From the NCBI GenBank assembly GCA_006384855.1, contig VCJN01003561.1:186001-250000 (forward strand): 64,000 bases of DNA, written 5' to 3'. Numbering within the stretch: position 1 is the first letter of the stretch; each line of letters opens with the position of its first letter. A program made the position numbers and the translations under genes. The notes beneath the pieces were generated by a model. The model saw only the letters and a list, made by a program, of their open reading frames with translations, ran no database searches and was not told the origin of the DNA. Origin of the DNA: Tetraselmis striata. Its lineage: Eukaryota > Chlorophyta > Chlorodendrophyceae > Chlorodendrales > Chlorodendraceae. Below are positions 43,501 to 55,374 of this stretch, piece after piece.

Positions 43501-46500
43501 GACCTGGCCAGTGCTAATGGATAAGCTCAATCGCTGTTGATTGAACAAGGTGCTAAGGATTACCCACAAATGGAAATGGAACAATTGGATGGGTAGTGGA
43601 TACCCAAGCGGTGATGTTGGCACTCAGGGTACTGTCAAGCCACCTTCCCTCTGGCGCCTAACAATAACGGGAAGCAGTTGTCGTTACGTGGGGCCGGGGG
43701 TTGGGGGGGAGGTGAGGGCGCGCACCGCGTGGCGGCGGGCAATGAAGCGCCGGTACAGGAACTGCAGGCGCAGGGCAATGAGGTCCCAGTAGCGCTTCTC
43801 GTCGTGGTACGCCCTGACGGCGGCAGGGGGGGGGGGGGGGGGACTGCGTCAGTGCGGTCCATAAGGTGCCAACGGGAGAGTCCCGGCGGCCTCGCTGATG
43901 ATGGTCCGGGCTGGATGGTGGCCCAGCCTCCCGCTGACAGGGTATGCGCACGGGTTGTTGGAGCTGACAGAGGGGGGGGCGCTCGGCTGGACCGTGGCAG
44001 CCTGCCACGAGGCGCATCGAGCAATGGCAAGGACGGGCGCGACGGCAAGGGCGTGCGGGGTGGTGCCGGTACGCGCCGTCCGCTGCTGACATGCCAGGCG
44101 GAGGGGTGTCTGCTGGCGGTCGGTCCCTTATCCCCCGGCAAGCGGCAGCGCGCGCGCAATCATGGCAGGACGTGGTGAGGGTGAGGGTGAGGGTGAGGAG
44201 AGGATCGGCGTGCGCGGCGGACCTGCGCGCAAACCTCCCGCGCCAGGCAGACTGGATGGCCAGCGCTGCGTTGCTCATGCGGGTGTGTGTCCGGTAGTGG
44301 TAGCCCTTCCACAGCGCCTGCGCGGCACAAGCAAGGGGAGGCGCGTCACCAAACAGCTCACTTGGGTGCCCTAAACTGAATGAGCGGAGACCCACAGAGC
44401 CAACTGCCTGCAGGGGAGGGGGTGAAGGGGTTGCGGAAGAGAAGGGGGGGGGGGGGGGGGGTCCGGGCACGACCGCAGAGGCACCGCCCCCACCTGGATC
44501 TTCACGGCCGCGGCGTCCGTCTTTTTCGTGCGCCGGTAGTGGTGGCCGCGCCAGATGGCCTGGATCTTTGTGGCGGCCTGGGCGGCGGGGGGCGAGCGGA
44601 TGCGGGCGCAGGGCACCAGGAGGGGTGTCAGCAGGCGACCCTGCCCACCCAGCTGGAGACCTTCTGATACGAAAAAAGGCAAAGACGAACCGCAGGGGCG
44701 CCCCAGGCCCACCGCCCCCAGGCCTTGGGTTCGCTACGTGCGATGTGTTTCTGAACCCCCCCCCCCCCCCCCGTTCCAACGGCATGAGACAACCACTGCA
44801 TTCACCGGCTGGAAATCGACACACCTTGGAAAGCATACACCACGGAAACCCAACGGACTCAGTGCTGCACAACAGTTAACTATGTTTTGGACGCACCTGG
44901 TGGAAGTTGGCCTCCTGGTGCTTCCTCATGAACTGCACGCGCTCCTTGGCCTGCTTTGCCCGCACCAGTGTCTGCGGGGACATGCGGCAGAGGCCGGGGG
45001 GAGGGGGGCAGCACGTGCAGCGAGTTGTCAGGCCACTTCCGGTTGCTCGATGGCGTCATTATAAAGTTGGCTTGATTTAGTTGAACATCTTCACTTAAAC
45101 GAGACTTACGGATAACCCTCCTGGGCGCCATACCAATGGGCGGCGGACGGAGGGAGTTGACGCAAGCGAGGAAAAGGGACGGAGGCGGGGAGGGCGGCAG
45201 CGGAGGCGGGGGAGTGAAGGGTGGGGGGGGGGGGGGGGGGGGGGGCGGCGGAGGACGGCAGGCCGGTCGTCCGATGCGATGCCGGGCGCAGGCAGGTACC
45301 CCCAAGCAGGGGCGGGGAGGGGCGCGCCTGTGCGCGCAGGACGGCGCGGATGACGCGGAAGTTCGTCCTGGCCTGCCGCATGCGGAACGTCTTCTGCAGC
45401 GCCAGAGCCGCGCGCTGCTGGCGGACGCCGTCCACCTTCTTGCGGTCGCTGTGGCCGCGCCAGGCCGACTGCGCGCAGGGGCGGGAGAGACAGGGAAGGG
45501 GAAGGGGGAGGGGGTGAGCCCGCTTGCCGCACCAAGCCGGGCCCACCAGGCGGCAGTGACATGGCGTGGCCAAGCTGGTGGACAATGCAAGCTTATGCTA
45601 GCACATCGGCAAGCGGCTGCCGGGACTGCGCACGCCCACCATCTGCCAGGCATCCCGTAACCACGCGTTGGGCTCACTATTCGCTCAAAGTTCACTACAT
45701 CATTGTCAATGCCCCCCCCTTCCCCCCCCCCCCCCCCCTTCTCCTTCAAAGAGGGAACAACCACATTCATCTGGAAATTCATGAGACTCAAGTCCGGAAA
45801 AATGCTGTCAATGTGTTGATTTATCCTATTGGTGATTGGCTGACTGGGTGAGAAAGGACCTAGCAGCAGCTGACCCTGCACTAATGCGGTAGGTACCGGA
45901 TGATACCTATGACTTTTGGGGCGATTTTGGGAGGTAGGCGCGGAGAGGGTGGGAGCTGGATGGGGCCTCCTGTGGCCAGGGGGAGGAATGGAGGGAGGGT
46001 GGGCGGCTATGCGCAATCACTGACTGCGCAGGGAGCGGCGGGAGAGGTGGTGGGGGAGGGGGCCAGGGGCATGTGGGCTGTGGAAGGTGCCGAGAGGGAG
46101 CGGGCGGAGATCGGCTGCGCCGCCTATGGGGAGGTACGCCGTGGTACCCGGGGCATCAACCGCATCGACAAGTGTACAGTAGGCTTCTACATCGCCGAAG
46201 ACAAGTACAAGAATTTCACCGCCTAAGTGCCAGCTATGGCAAAGGTATGAAAGAGAAGGGGCAGGGGGTGGGGGGGTGGGAAGGGGAGGGTGGGGGAGAC
46301 AGTGCGCACCTGTATGGCGGTGGCCGCGCAGCGCTCGTCGCGCTCCGCCCTGATGCCAGCCGCGCGGCGGCGGTCGGCCCGCCCCCGCTGCACCGCCTGC
46401 AGCGTGACCGCCGCCGCCGACTCCGTCTCCACCTGCGCCGCCACCACCTTGGCGTGCCGCCGTCGCGCTGCCTCGCGCCGCCCCCGCCGCCCCCGCTGCG

Positions 46501-49500
46501 CCGCCTGCAGCGTCACCGCCGCACGCTTCTCCGCGCGCAGCCCCGCCAGCGCGGAGCGCGCCAGCATCGCGCGAGTGGCGCGCTGGATGCGCCGCGCGGC
46601 GATGGCCCGGTGCACGCCGCGCCGAGCCGCGTGGCAGCGCCAGGCGCGCTGGATGTGGATCACCGCCAGCACCTGCCGGGCAGCCCGGGCCGGGAACAGG
46701 GAGGGGAAGGGGGGATGGGCGGGGTTGAGGGGGCAGAACCTCAGTTGCCTGCGGGACGACACTGGTGCTGCATGCACCTCCATATGCCCTCCGTCCCCGT
46801 GCTAGCCACCATCGTCGCTGCCTGCAGGGCGCTCGCGATGTGCCGCGGCCAAAAGGCGCGCCATCTACCGCACCGAGCTGGCTAACATGTATCGCAGGGC
46901 GGGCTCATCCTCCCTCCCACAATTCCCCGGGGTTTTTAAGGCGGTCACCCCAGCCACCCCAAAGGCGTACCCAGTCGGCCACATCCCCACCCAGTATGTC
47001 CCTCGTTCCCCCCCCCCCCCCCCCCCCCCCCCCGCGCGCCCCCCCCCCCCTTCCTTCTGCGCCTCCAGGAGAACATGAGATGCCATCAAGGCTCGCGGGT
47101 AGCAAAAAACCGGAACTGCTTTGGATCGCCGAGTCCGAGATTCCGTTCCATATTTGTGGTGTGTTCTGTTCTCGCGCGGGGCACCAGGAGGGGCCAGTTC
47201 TCAATTCCAAGGGGGTCAACAGCAACGAAATATTGACCCAAAGCGTGGACATGGTAGGCTCTGCCTGCCTCCCCCCCCCCCCCCCCCCCCCTCCTCTCTG
47301 CCCTTCCCCTCTTCTCCTTCCCTCTGCCCCCCCTCCCTCCCTCCTCTCCCCGTCTCCCTCCCCCCCTCTGCCCCCCTCTCCTTCCGCCCCTCTCCCGCTT
47401 GCCATGCCTCCGGGCCCTGTCAGCCGGGCAGCAGGCAGAAGCAGGCTCCCGGCGCACCTTGTAAAAGTTCTTGTTGGCGTAGTACATGCGCCAGGTGGTC
47501 TGGATGCACAGCGCCGCGCACTCGCGCTTCCACGCGGTGACGGCGTCGCGCACCTGCGGGCGGGCGGCGCGGTCAGAACGGCCGGGTCAGAGCTACGTGG
47601 CGGATGCGCAGGGAAGGACCCGAGCGGAGGAGGAAGAGGAAGAGGGGGAAGGGGTGGGGGAGGGTGGAAAGGCCGGAAGGCGTTGCGAGCCAGGTGCCCT
47701 CCCAAGACCTAGATATAACCCCGCGCTTTGGGTTTTCTGTTTGATACCCCTTTTGACCTAGTCTTAAAGAAGGACAAACAATGTCAATGCGGAAATATAT
47801 CAGACCACACCACGAATACAGCACGAAATTACTGACTTGATGGCTTACAACACCGAACACTGACCCAATCAGACAGTGCATATTTCTTGCGACTGGCGAA
47901 CCCAATCGATCAAGTGGTACGGAACATGGCGGCATTCGGCACTCAGCAACCTCCATACCTGAACAGTTTTCTACCACACCTCCATGTCATGTCCGTATAT
48001 CCAACGTTTAAACTGCCGCACCGTCCACCCCGGCATGCCCGTCTCTGCCCACGCTGCGTGCCCGCACCCGCACTCGATCCGGACAGCACTCTTTCAATAT
48101 CCGTGGAAGCGATAGCGGCGCTCCACCGCACGCAAATCGATATCAGTGTATTACGGTGCTTCACGCGTGCCTTGAATAGTACCCGGGTAATCAAGCGCGT
48201 GATGGCCGCCGCCTGCGCCACAAAGCGCAGTGCAGACAACCCCAACGTACTGCGCATACATATGCACACGCACATGCTAGTGCTCTGCGTGCGTATCTGT
48301 GTACGTCTGCGCCGCTGTGCGCCGGATGTATTGGCTGCAGCCTGCGTCGTTTTCTCTCGGTGCCGGTTAACACGTGAGGGGCTACGGGTTCCGGCGCGGT
48401 AAAAAGAGCACTGCAAGTAGGGACCTGCCCTATACCTGTCAGAGTTCAGACTCAAACAAAACTCTCGCGGAACTGTAACGGATGTTATCAATACCGCGCC
48501 GGGACCCGTATGGCGAATGTCCTTGCAGGTATTAGTTGCATGCATGCCCACTTTGAGGCTTGCACTGAGGACTGTTGTAGGTACACCAGCACCCGCAGTG
48601 CGTGGCGTGTGGACCAGTGAGCAGCGCAAGCCGCTGTTGGGTGCGAGTGAGGAGATGGGGGCGAGGGTGGGTGGATTGAGGTGGGGGGGGAGGGGGGGGG
48701 AGGGGGGGCGCACCACATAGCCTCGGTATATGCGCTGGATGGTGACGGCGGCCCTGGTGCGGATGTGGTGGTCCCCCATGTGCTTGCGGTAGTTGCGCTG
48801 GATGGTGGTGGCCGCCGCCTGGTAGTGCTGCTCCCACGGCGGGAAGTCCAGCCGCGCACTCTAAGGTTGGGAGGGGGGATAAGAGCAGGGGTGAGAGTTA
48901 GCCAGGCCACTCCATGTGCCTCCAGCTCCCCGTCCTTCCTGCGCGTTGCCGCCAACATGACGCTGCCCTGCGCTGTCTCCCGAAACTCTGCCCGGTTCGG
49001 TGTGCCGTAGACCCACGGACGCCAGCACCACGCGCACCTTGCGAAAGTTGTAAAAGTAGGAGGCGCCCGACGTTTCGTCCTGAAACGGCATCCACAGCTG
49101 CCGCAGGTTGGTCTCCGCGTCGGGCACCTCGTTGCGCGCCTTGCGCTTGCCGGCCTTGCGGCGCTCCTCCTGCACGAGCGCGAAAAAGTAGTCGTCCATC
49201 GGGTGCTTGATGGCCGACTTGCCGGTGGCCTTGTCGTAGAAGTACACGTTGCCGTCTGCGTCCTCCAGCTCCTCCCAGTTTGGCGGCAGCGAGACCTGAC
49301 GCGTTCAGGGAGGGAGCTGGGCATCAGGGCCACGCTGCCAAGCGCATGGGCATCCACCGTGGCGTGGGGTGGGGAGGGCGCGAGTCGCAAGGTGCCTCCC
49401 TCCCCAACCAGCTGGGCGTAATCCCCCAACCCTCTAGTCCGGCAACGTTGCCGCGTCAGACCCCCCTGCTCCATCGCCGGGGACACATTGCGCGTTGCCA

Positions 49501-50674
49501 ATGCCGACGTGCGCTTTGGCGGGAATAACCCCATCCGAAAAACTTGCCCTGCCTCACAATACAATGTTCTAAATCCCTGCTACCAAAAAACGTTTTGTCG
49601 TTTACTATTGGTGCATGAGAAAGGGCATTGATGGTGTGCCCCATCATGGAGTGTGTTGAGGGATGCAGTGGATTTGGGGCGCGGCAGATGCCGACTCCAA
49701 CATCGCCACTGCCGATCCTGTAATGGCGCCAGGGTAGCGGGAGGGGGGGGGGGGGGGGGGGGGGGGGTCTGCCCACCTGCACCGCCTGCTTGGCGACCCA
49801 CATGAGGTCGTACTCCTTGTGGCTGCTGATGCCCAGGTAGTTGGCCATGTCGAGGACCTCCTCCGGCGTGGGCGGCGGCCCCGTGCTGGGCGACGCCAGC
49901 AGGTTCAGCGCCCACCAGCCCTTCTTCTGGTCGCTGTATTGACGGAGGTTGTTAAACAGGTCGCGGTAGTAGCGGTGCAGGTACGGCTCCTCCTGTGGAG
50001 CCCAGCCCGGCAGCGCCCAGCACAGCGTCACAACGCGAGTCCCACAGACCCACAGCTTGACGCACTGGCCGGGGCGGCTGGCAGCAACACTGTCCCCTCT
50101 GCAGCCAAGATGGGGCCCGGGATGCGCGAGGGAAGCACAACAATGCGTGTGTACATGTGCATGCGTGTATAGATTGAAAGGGGGGGGAGGTCATGCAGAG
50201 CGGGGCCGGAAGCGGACCTGGCATTTCAGGTACAGGTTTCGAAACGTCTGCAGCAGCGGGTGGCTCCAAACGCTCTCGCCTGATTTGTGGTCATAGTAGA
50301 ATATCTACAAGTGTGCGCCAGGGTAAAGCGGCCGTCAGTTCGCTGTTGGCATGCATGGCATAAAGGCCAAGTGGTGGATGGAGTAGGCGGGTGTGTGTGG
50401 GGGGGGCGGGGGGGGGGGGGGGGGGCATCAGCGCATGGAGCTCATGATACCCCTGACGCACCTGCCCCTGGTCGTCGGCGTACGCACTCCAGGGCTCCGG
50501 CAGCGGCGCCTTGTAGAACTCCTCCGCGATCCAGTAGAAGCGCGCCCAGGTGACGCTGTCTGAGGTGTCCAGCCCCAGCTCCGCCGCGCGCTTGTTCACC
50601 TCCTGCTCGTACTCTGTCTGCGTGCCCAGCGCCAGCTCCTGCTCGTGGAAAACCTCCGGGTCCATGGCTACCAT
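38574..50674 (-). CDS. CEP164-like protein with two WW modules and about 16 IQ motifs
   Basis: Probable basal-body or ciliary scaffold binding calmodulin-like light chains. Seventeen minus-strand exons join in phase: 50674-50462, 50304-50218, 49992-49777, 49295-49038, 48860-48714, 47553-47458, 46672-46310, 45468-45343, 44971-44897, 44577-44494, 44317-44223, 43813-43726, 43260-43117, 42306-41853, 41326-41247, 40031-39555 and about 38960-38574, giving roughly 1120 residues. Two helical-plus-WW modules lie in the first 260: EFYKAPLPEPWSAY with FYYDHKSGESVWSHP, and LGISSHKEYDLMWVAKQAV with LPPNWEELEDADGNVYFYD. Both follow the pattern of the CEP164 N-terminus, which recruits TTBK2 in animals. The second WW has IKHP in place of the second Trp. 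IQ repeats such as AATKIQAIWRGHHYRR fill the middle. A helical region (39555-42306) and a basic Lys/Arg/Ser tail end it. Exons 16-17 are joined with less certainty. Confidence 0.88.
40455..40600. repeat. (CT)n and (TA)n microsatellites in a WW/IQ intron
   Basis: Two CT runs alternate with two TA runs in the intron between exons 15 and 16. Confidence 0.9.
42655..42735. repeat. AT-rich microsatellite in a WW/IQ intron
   Basis: Degenerate TATA/CATA runs lie in the intron between exons 13 and 14. Confidence 0.8.
45658..45790. repeat. Intronic dispersed repeat, representative copy
   Basis: Begins near AACCACGCGTTGGG and includes a C-rich tract followed by GGAACAACCACATTCATCTGG. Related text sits in other introns of the same gene at about 40970, 41436 and 47717, each with a form of CCACGCTTTGGGTT. 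Confidence 0.5.
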
Positions 50675-51890
50675 GCCCCGCAGCGCGGACGCGGAGGTCG
50701 CGGGGAGCAGGGAGGCTGGCTGCTCCCCGCCACGGGATATATTTTCCCTTGTTGAGGGCCCAAGGTAGTGAAACAACCCTTGTCGCGCTGACTGACAAGA
50801 GAGCCAATTAGAGAGCCTTAACTACGCGCTACTGGGTGCGTCTCGACATCGACGGCTGCCCGCCTCCCTTTACTCGCAGTGCCTCCACCCTCCAACCTGG
50901 CCGCGACGTGCACCTGAGCTTCTGCCCGCGCAGCCTACTGCCGGTGCGTCCGCCGGCTCTCGGGGCCATCCCCGCCGAGGAGGGCCGCGCGCATGGGGAG
51001 GGCACGGCGCGCAGGCGGCTGCGCCGACAACCGCAGCCGGGTGGCTGGAGGGGATAGCTGGCCGCCTGTGTAGCCTCGCGCAACGCAGCGGGGGATCCTG
51101 GTTGCCAGGATGCCTTGAGTTGAGGTGGAGCTGGCTGCGGGGCTGGTGATCAACCGGGAGGCCGGGAGCCCCCCCCCTACTCGCGACGGTGCCGCTGCGC
51201 GCCCGACCCGCCGCAAGCGACAGCCCGCCACGATATCCGAACGCAGCCACAGCAGCTGCGATGGGTAGTTCCGGCGAACGCCGAGGGGAGAGACGCAGGA
51301 TACGCGGTGGGGGTCGAACACTGAGGCTGGCGGGGAGCCGCGGATGGCTGCCGCTGCTTCCCTGCAGCCTTGTAGGTTGGCAGTGGCATTGCAGCACGGC
51401 GGATGAGCCCCGGCATGTGGGCGCTGCGCGCTCTACGGGCACTCGCGTCCATCGCGGTTGTACAGTACGCTTCAAAATTAATGGTAATACGCGAACTGTA
51501 CTCCAAGGGTACGGGTATTTGGTGAGCTTTTTTCGAGTAGTCGCCATCAACGCACTACGAAAAGCCTCCGAGCTGGGGACGAGGGGTGACCTGCCGGTGT
51601 TCTTTAAAATTGATTCGCGGTGCGGGAGCTACTCCTAAAAACATAGAATTTACACGGAAATAATACCGATCTATACCGAAATTTGACTTTCGGGGGTTTT
51701 AATTTGCTCTCACGGCGCGCGCCCGTGGCGCGCGCCGTAAATAATAGTTGGATACGTACTAGCTCATATATAATGATGATTACATGAGCTAGACGCAACA
51801 TTCAAGAAATCCACACAGAAATCCAGAAGGAAATCCAGAAGAAAATCCAGCTACGGGCCAACAGAGGCAGGAACCGCCATGGTAGCTTCC
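50675..51890. other. 5' flank of the WW/IQ gene, no further gene seen
   Basis: GC-rich on the gene side, turning AT-rich after about 51450. No promoter element stands out. Several overlapping frames exist on both strands, with none recognisable. Confidence 0.4.
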
Positions 51891-51899
51891 GACCAGGCA

Positions 51900-52790
51900 T
51901 CGCCACCAGCCAGCCGCCGCTCCACGCAGTAGGGACGCTCTCCCCAACACACAATCCCGGGCCACTCCAATAGCGGCACTAGGCCGAATGTAATGTGAAG
52001 GCGCCGACAGGAAAGGAGCTTCGAAGTTGAGGTCTCGCAGCAAGGAGCGGAAGTGGGGGGGTCTAACCCAGAACGGGGCGCCACGGGCGTGCAACAGACG
52101 CAGGCCACCCAACGCCAGATGCGCCGCCAGCTCGGTCGCGTCCTTTTCCGCCAAACCTAGAACGCCTTCCCCGGCATAACATCCCGGGCCACTCCAATAG
52201 CGGCACTAGGCCGAATGTAATGTGGAGGCGCCGACATGACAGGAAGGGAGAAAGTGCTCAACGAGTAGGGAATGCAGAGCCGACCGGGCCAGCAACGACG
52301 TAAGACGCCGGTGTCCAGCGCGCTTTGTTCCGCCCAGCGCCAGATCCGCCGCCAGCTCGGTCGCGTCCCCTTCCGCCGAACGTAGAACTCCCTTCCCAGC
52401 ACAACATCCCGGGCCACTCCAATAGCGGCACTAGGCCGAATGTAATGTGGAGGCGCCGACATGACAGGAAGGGAGAGGGTGCTGAAAGAACAGCGAACAG
52501 GGACTTGACCGGACCAGCAACGACGTAAGACGCCGGTGTCCAGCGCACGTTGTTCCGCCCAGCGCCAGATCCGCCGCCAGCTCGGTCGCGTCCCCTTCCG
52601 CCGAACGTAGAACTCCCTTCCCAGCACAACATCCCGGGCCACTCCAATAGCGGCACTAGGCCGAATGTAATGTGGAGGCGCCGACAGGACAGGAAGGGAG
52701 AGGGTGCTCAAAGAACAGCGAACGGGGACTTGACCGGACCAGCAACGACGTAAGACGCCGGTGTCCAGCCCACACTGCTCCTCCGCGGCA
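51900..52790. repeat. Tandem array, 225-bp unit, about four copies
   Basis: The marker ATCCCGGGCC recurs at 51954, 52181, 52406 and 52631, spacings of 227, 225 and 225. The last two full units are nearly identical and the first is diverged after about 80 bp. Because 225 is a multiple of three, a minus-strand frame stays open through the array (52157-52852) and repeats the peptide HYIRPSAAIGVARDV. No domain is recognised, so it is listed as a repeat and not a gene. Confidence 0.9.
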
Positions 52791-52959
52791 GTGGCAGCAC
52801 GGGCGGGGCCAAGGCAACCAAGGCGCCACCCGTGCACGATCCCCGCCCCCATTCCCGGCCGGGGATGGAGGCGGAGGAAGGGCCCGCGATTCCGAGGGCC
52901 GAGGACGGTCGTCGGGCCCGCCCAGGCGGCGGTGAGTGGGTGGGATTTTTATATATAAT

Positions 52960-52988
52960 TACATGAGCTAGCAGCAGAAGGCGATATC
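52960..52988. repeat. Short dispersed repeat beside the tandem array
   Basis: ATTACATGAGCTAG-CAGCAGAAGG recurs at 34063-34092. The first part (ATTACATGAGCTAG) also sits at about 51779-51792, on the other side of the array, so the array may lie inside an element with such ends. Confidence 0.5.
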
Positions 52989-52989
52989 A

Positions 52990-53733
52990 GGAAATGACCA
53001 GAAAAGGACAATCAGAAAGGTCCTCTACAGCAACTGCAAGGTGGAAGCAGTAGTAGTAAGGATTAGCACGAGCCCACGCATCAGACTTGGCCATCTGCAC
53101 ACCGGCAGAGAGAATGCCGCCTAGGGTACCATGCACGCAAGCCGAGACCCGCTGCAACATCCCCCGCCGTGTGCGCGACAGGTGACGGCGGAACTCAGCA
53201 ATGTTGGCTAGCGACAAAGTACTTGCTCATCATACTTGATTATCATACGTACTTGCCCCACCGTGTAGAGGTAGTAGTGCGCTAGCATATGAAGCGGCTG
53301 CCAAAAGGTGCGCATGCTCATTACAAAACAATTCGCCGCCTACGAGTACGCACGTACGTACCTCGTGACAGGTGTAACACTTGTGTTACGCGGGAATGAG
53401 CGGCTGGAAGGCGCGATGCGGGATCACTCGCGGTACCATGCGAGCAAGTCTATGGGGAGTCTATTGCTATAGAGCCATGCCAAAGACTCATTATGCGCTG
53501 CGCGTAGGAATATTTTTCCTGAATATTTGCGCTAATGTAAACTCGAGATGTGCGAAATTCGTGCTTCGTTTTTACATCTACATTCACCTACATGTACACG
53601 GCCAAATGAATTTAACCTAAAACATGGAGGTTGTAGCCAGTGAGCCGCGCCAGCGTTTTGATCAGGAGGGCGCGGGCGTCCTTCTCCATTGTGGTGTGAC
53701 GTGATATGGCGTGACGTGGCGTGATGATGTGAT
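52990..53733. other. No supported gene
   Basis: AT/GC mixed DNA with short open frames only. Confidence 0.45.
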
Positions 53734-54054
53734 GTGAATGTGACGCGACTGCGGGCGGGGATGCGGCCAGCGTTCGAGCGATGTACGGCGGTGCGCGCTT
53801 CAAAAAAGGACAAACCGTTTCGAGTCGTCAACTCCCGCGGGGAGCACACCATCGCATGGCGCGATGCCAGCGACCTGAAGAAGTACATGCACCGCATGTG
53901 CCGCAAGGAGGTCAACCCGCGCATGTGGACCATCGCTGCGCAGCCCAACGACCCCATGTCCGCCGCCGCGGCCCTCTTTGACAAGTCCGACGACCCCGAG
54001 TGCCCCTCCCCTGTGCGTGACAAGTCAGTGTTCTCCTTTGACAACGGCGTGTAA
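53734..54054 (+). pseudogene. Fragment resembling a D5-type primase-helicase N-terminal region
   Basis: A 106-codon frame with strongly GC-rich third positions, so it has been under coding selection. The stretch VNPRMWTIAAQPND...LFDKSDDPE...VFSFDNGV resembles, from memory, the segment before the helicase core in D5-like primase-helicases of large DNA viruses and related elements, which ends in an F-NG(V/I)Y motif. Here TAA replaces the codon expected after that motif, and coding-like sequence continues for about 23 codons in the same frame to TGA at 54124. No helicase domain follows. It could be a remnant of an algal virus, or an exon of a host gene with GTAAGT as splice donor. The family call is tentative. 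Confidence 0.35.
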
Positions 54055-54950
54055 GTGGCCGCCGCCAAAGAGTTCCACCTCTACCCGCCGCTGGCCGGCG
54101 ACCACCCCCTTGGCCGCCGCCGATGACTCGGTCCAACTAGACAGTGTATGTTATGCCCTAGCTCGTCCGACATAGCCGGCGACATCTAGGTGAAGATGGT
54201 GGGTGGGGGCGGCGCGCATATCGGCTGCTGCGGGTTCGCCACGGAGATCCCGTAGCACGGTGCCTGCGCGGCCGCGGCGGCCGCGAGCCGCCCACCATCG
54301 CCGTATATTTAGGTATGGCCGGCGGTACGGGCGTTTTCGGTGTCGGGGCCTAAGCGTCGTGGACTGGCTAGGGGATTAAGCATGGATGATGGCCCGAGCG
54401 GCGTGCGTGTCGCGCTGCCACAGGTGCAGCGTGTATACCAACGGCCCGAACCACATATCAATGTAACAATTTCGAGTGGGGGGGGGGGGGGGGGGGGGCG
54501 GGGGGGGGGGGGGGGGGGGACGGTCGCGCTACGCTACAGCTTACCGCGGGAACTAATGTGGCATCACAGTCTCATCGGAACTAAATGAGGCGCGCGCCGT
54601 TGAGTCAGTAGCATGTGACGGGGGCTGCCCGACAGCGTTGTGCACCGCGGATGATCGGCGCTAGAGTGCTACCTAGCGTAGGAGGAGCAGGGGCAGCTAG
54701 CCGCCTTGGAAAGTGATGAGAAAAGGCACCTATTGTCAATACCCGCTTCGCCATTTGATGTGATACAATGCATACCACGAGTGGCAACGGGCGTAGACAT
54801 CAAAACCTTCAAATATGTAATATTGGCTTTTTAACAATGCGCCGCAGCTCACGCTAGCATCCCCATGCATGCATGACACAGCTTATAGCGGGCCTTGCTG
54901 CCAAGTATACGAACAATTCAGTTGCGGCCCTAAATCCGGCGGGACTCCGT
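54055..54950. other. No supported gene; long G tract
   Basis: Between about 54478 and 54520 the plus strand is G apart from one C. Nothing else is recognised. Confidence 0.5.
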
Positions 54951-54954
54951 GCAT

Positions 54955-55100
54955 TTTCGGCGGAACTAGTCGGTAACCGCGGTATTCCGTGTTCCGTTTT
55001 CGCCTGAAATGTTCGATTCCGGCGGAACTCAACGGTATATCGTGGTTCCGTTCCGGCGGAACTACATTATTCCGCAGAATTTCATTCCGCCAGAACGGTA
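54955..55100. repeat. Cluster of GGAAC/GTTCC palindromic motifs
   Basis: Motifs such as TTCCGGCGGAACT and GTTCCGTTCCGGCGGAAC recur within 150 bp. Similar clusters lie at 56455-56505 and 61165-61245. Confidence 0.7.
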
Positions 55101-55102
55101 CT

Positions 55103-55374
55103 TGTCATGCGCAACCTCCCCGCAACCGACGTGCTGGTCCATGTCGCACTTCGGGGTTGGGAGGCAGAAGCCCATAGCCGGGAGAGTGTCTGGTTACAGA
55201 GAAGTGAGCAGGCCCGGTGCGCCGAACGCCTATATGGCGGGCGCGATGCGGTGCCCGCGGCGCGTGCGCAGCGCGGCGCTCGTACCACTCAGATATGTGC
55301 TAAAGTACTAATACGCATACCCTAGCTACATTATTGTCTGGTGTGCCGCAGTGGCAGCAGCACCGGTGTCAACA
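55103..55374 (+). repeat. Direct repeat pair, copy 1
   Basis: About 270 bp, TGTCATGCGCAACCTCC...GTGTCAACA. It matches 55920-56187 with few differences. The two copies enclose 545 bp of unrelated DNA. Confidence 0.9.

Noticed and set aside
46845-46910. Coding-like plus-strand text (RRAIYRTELANMYRR) in a WW/IQ intron
   Set aside because: Very short, on the wrong strand for the gene and without flanking exons; likely chance.
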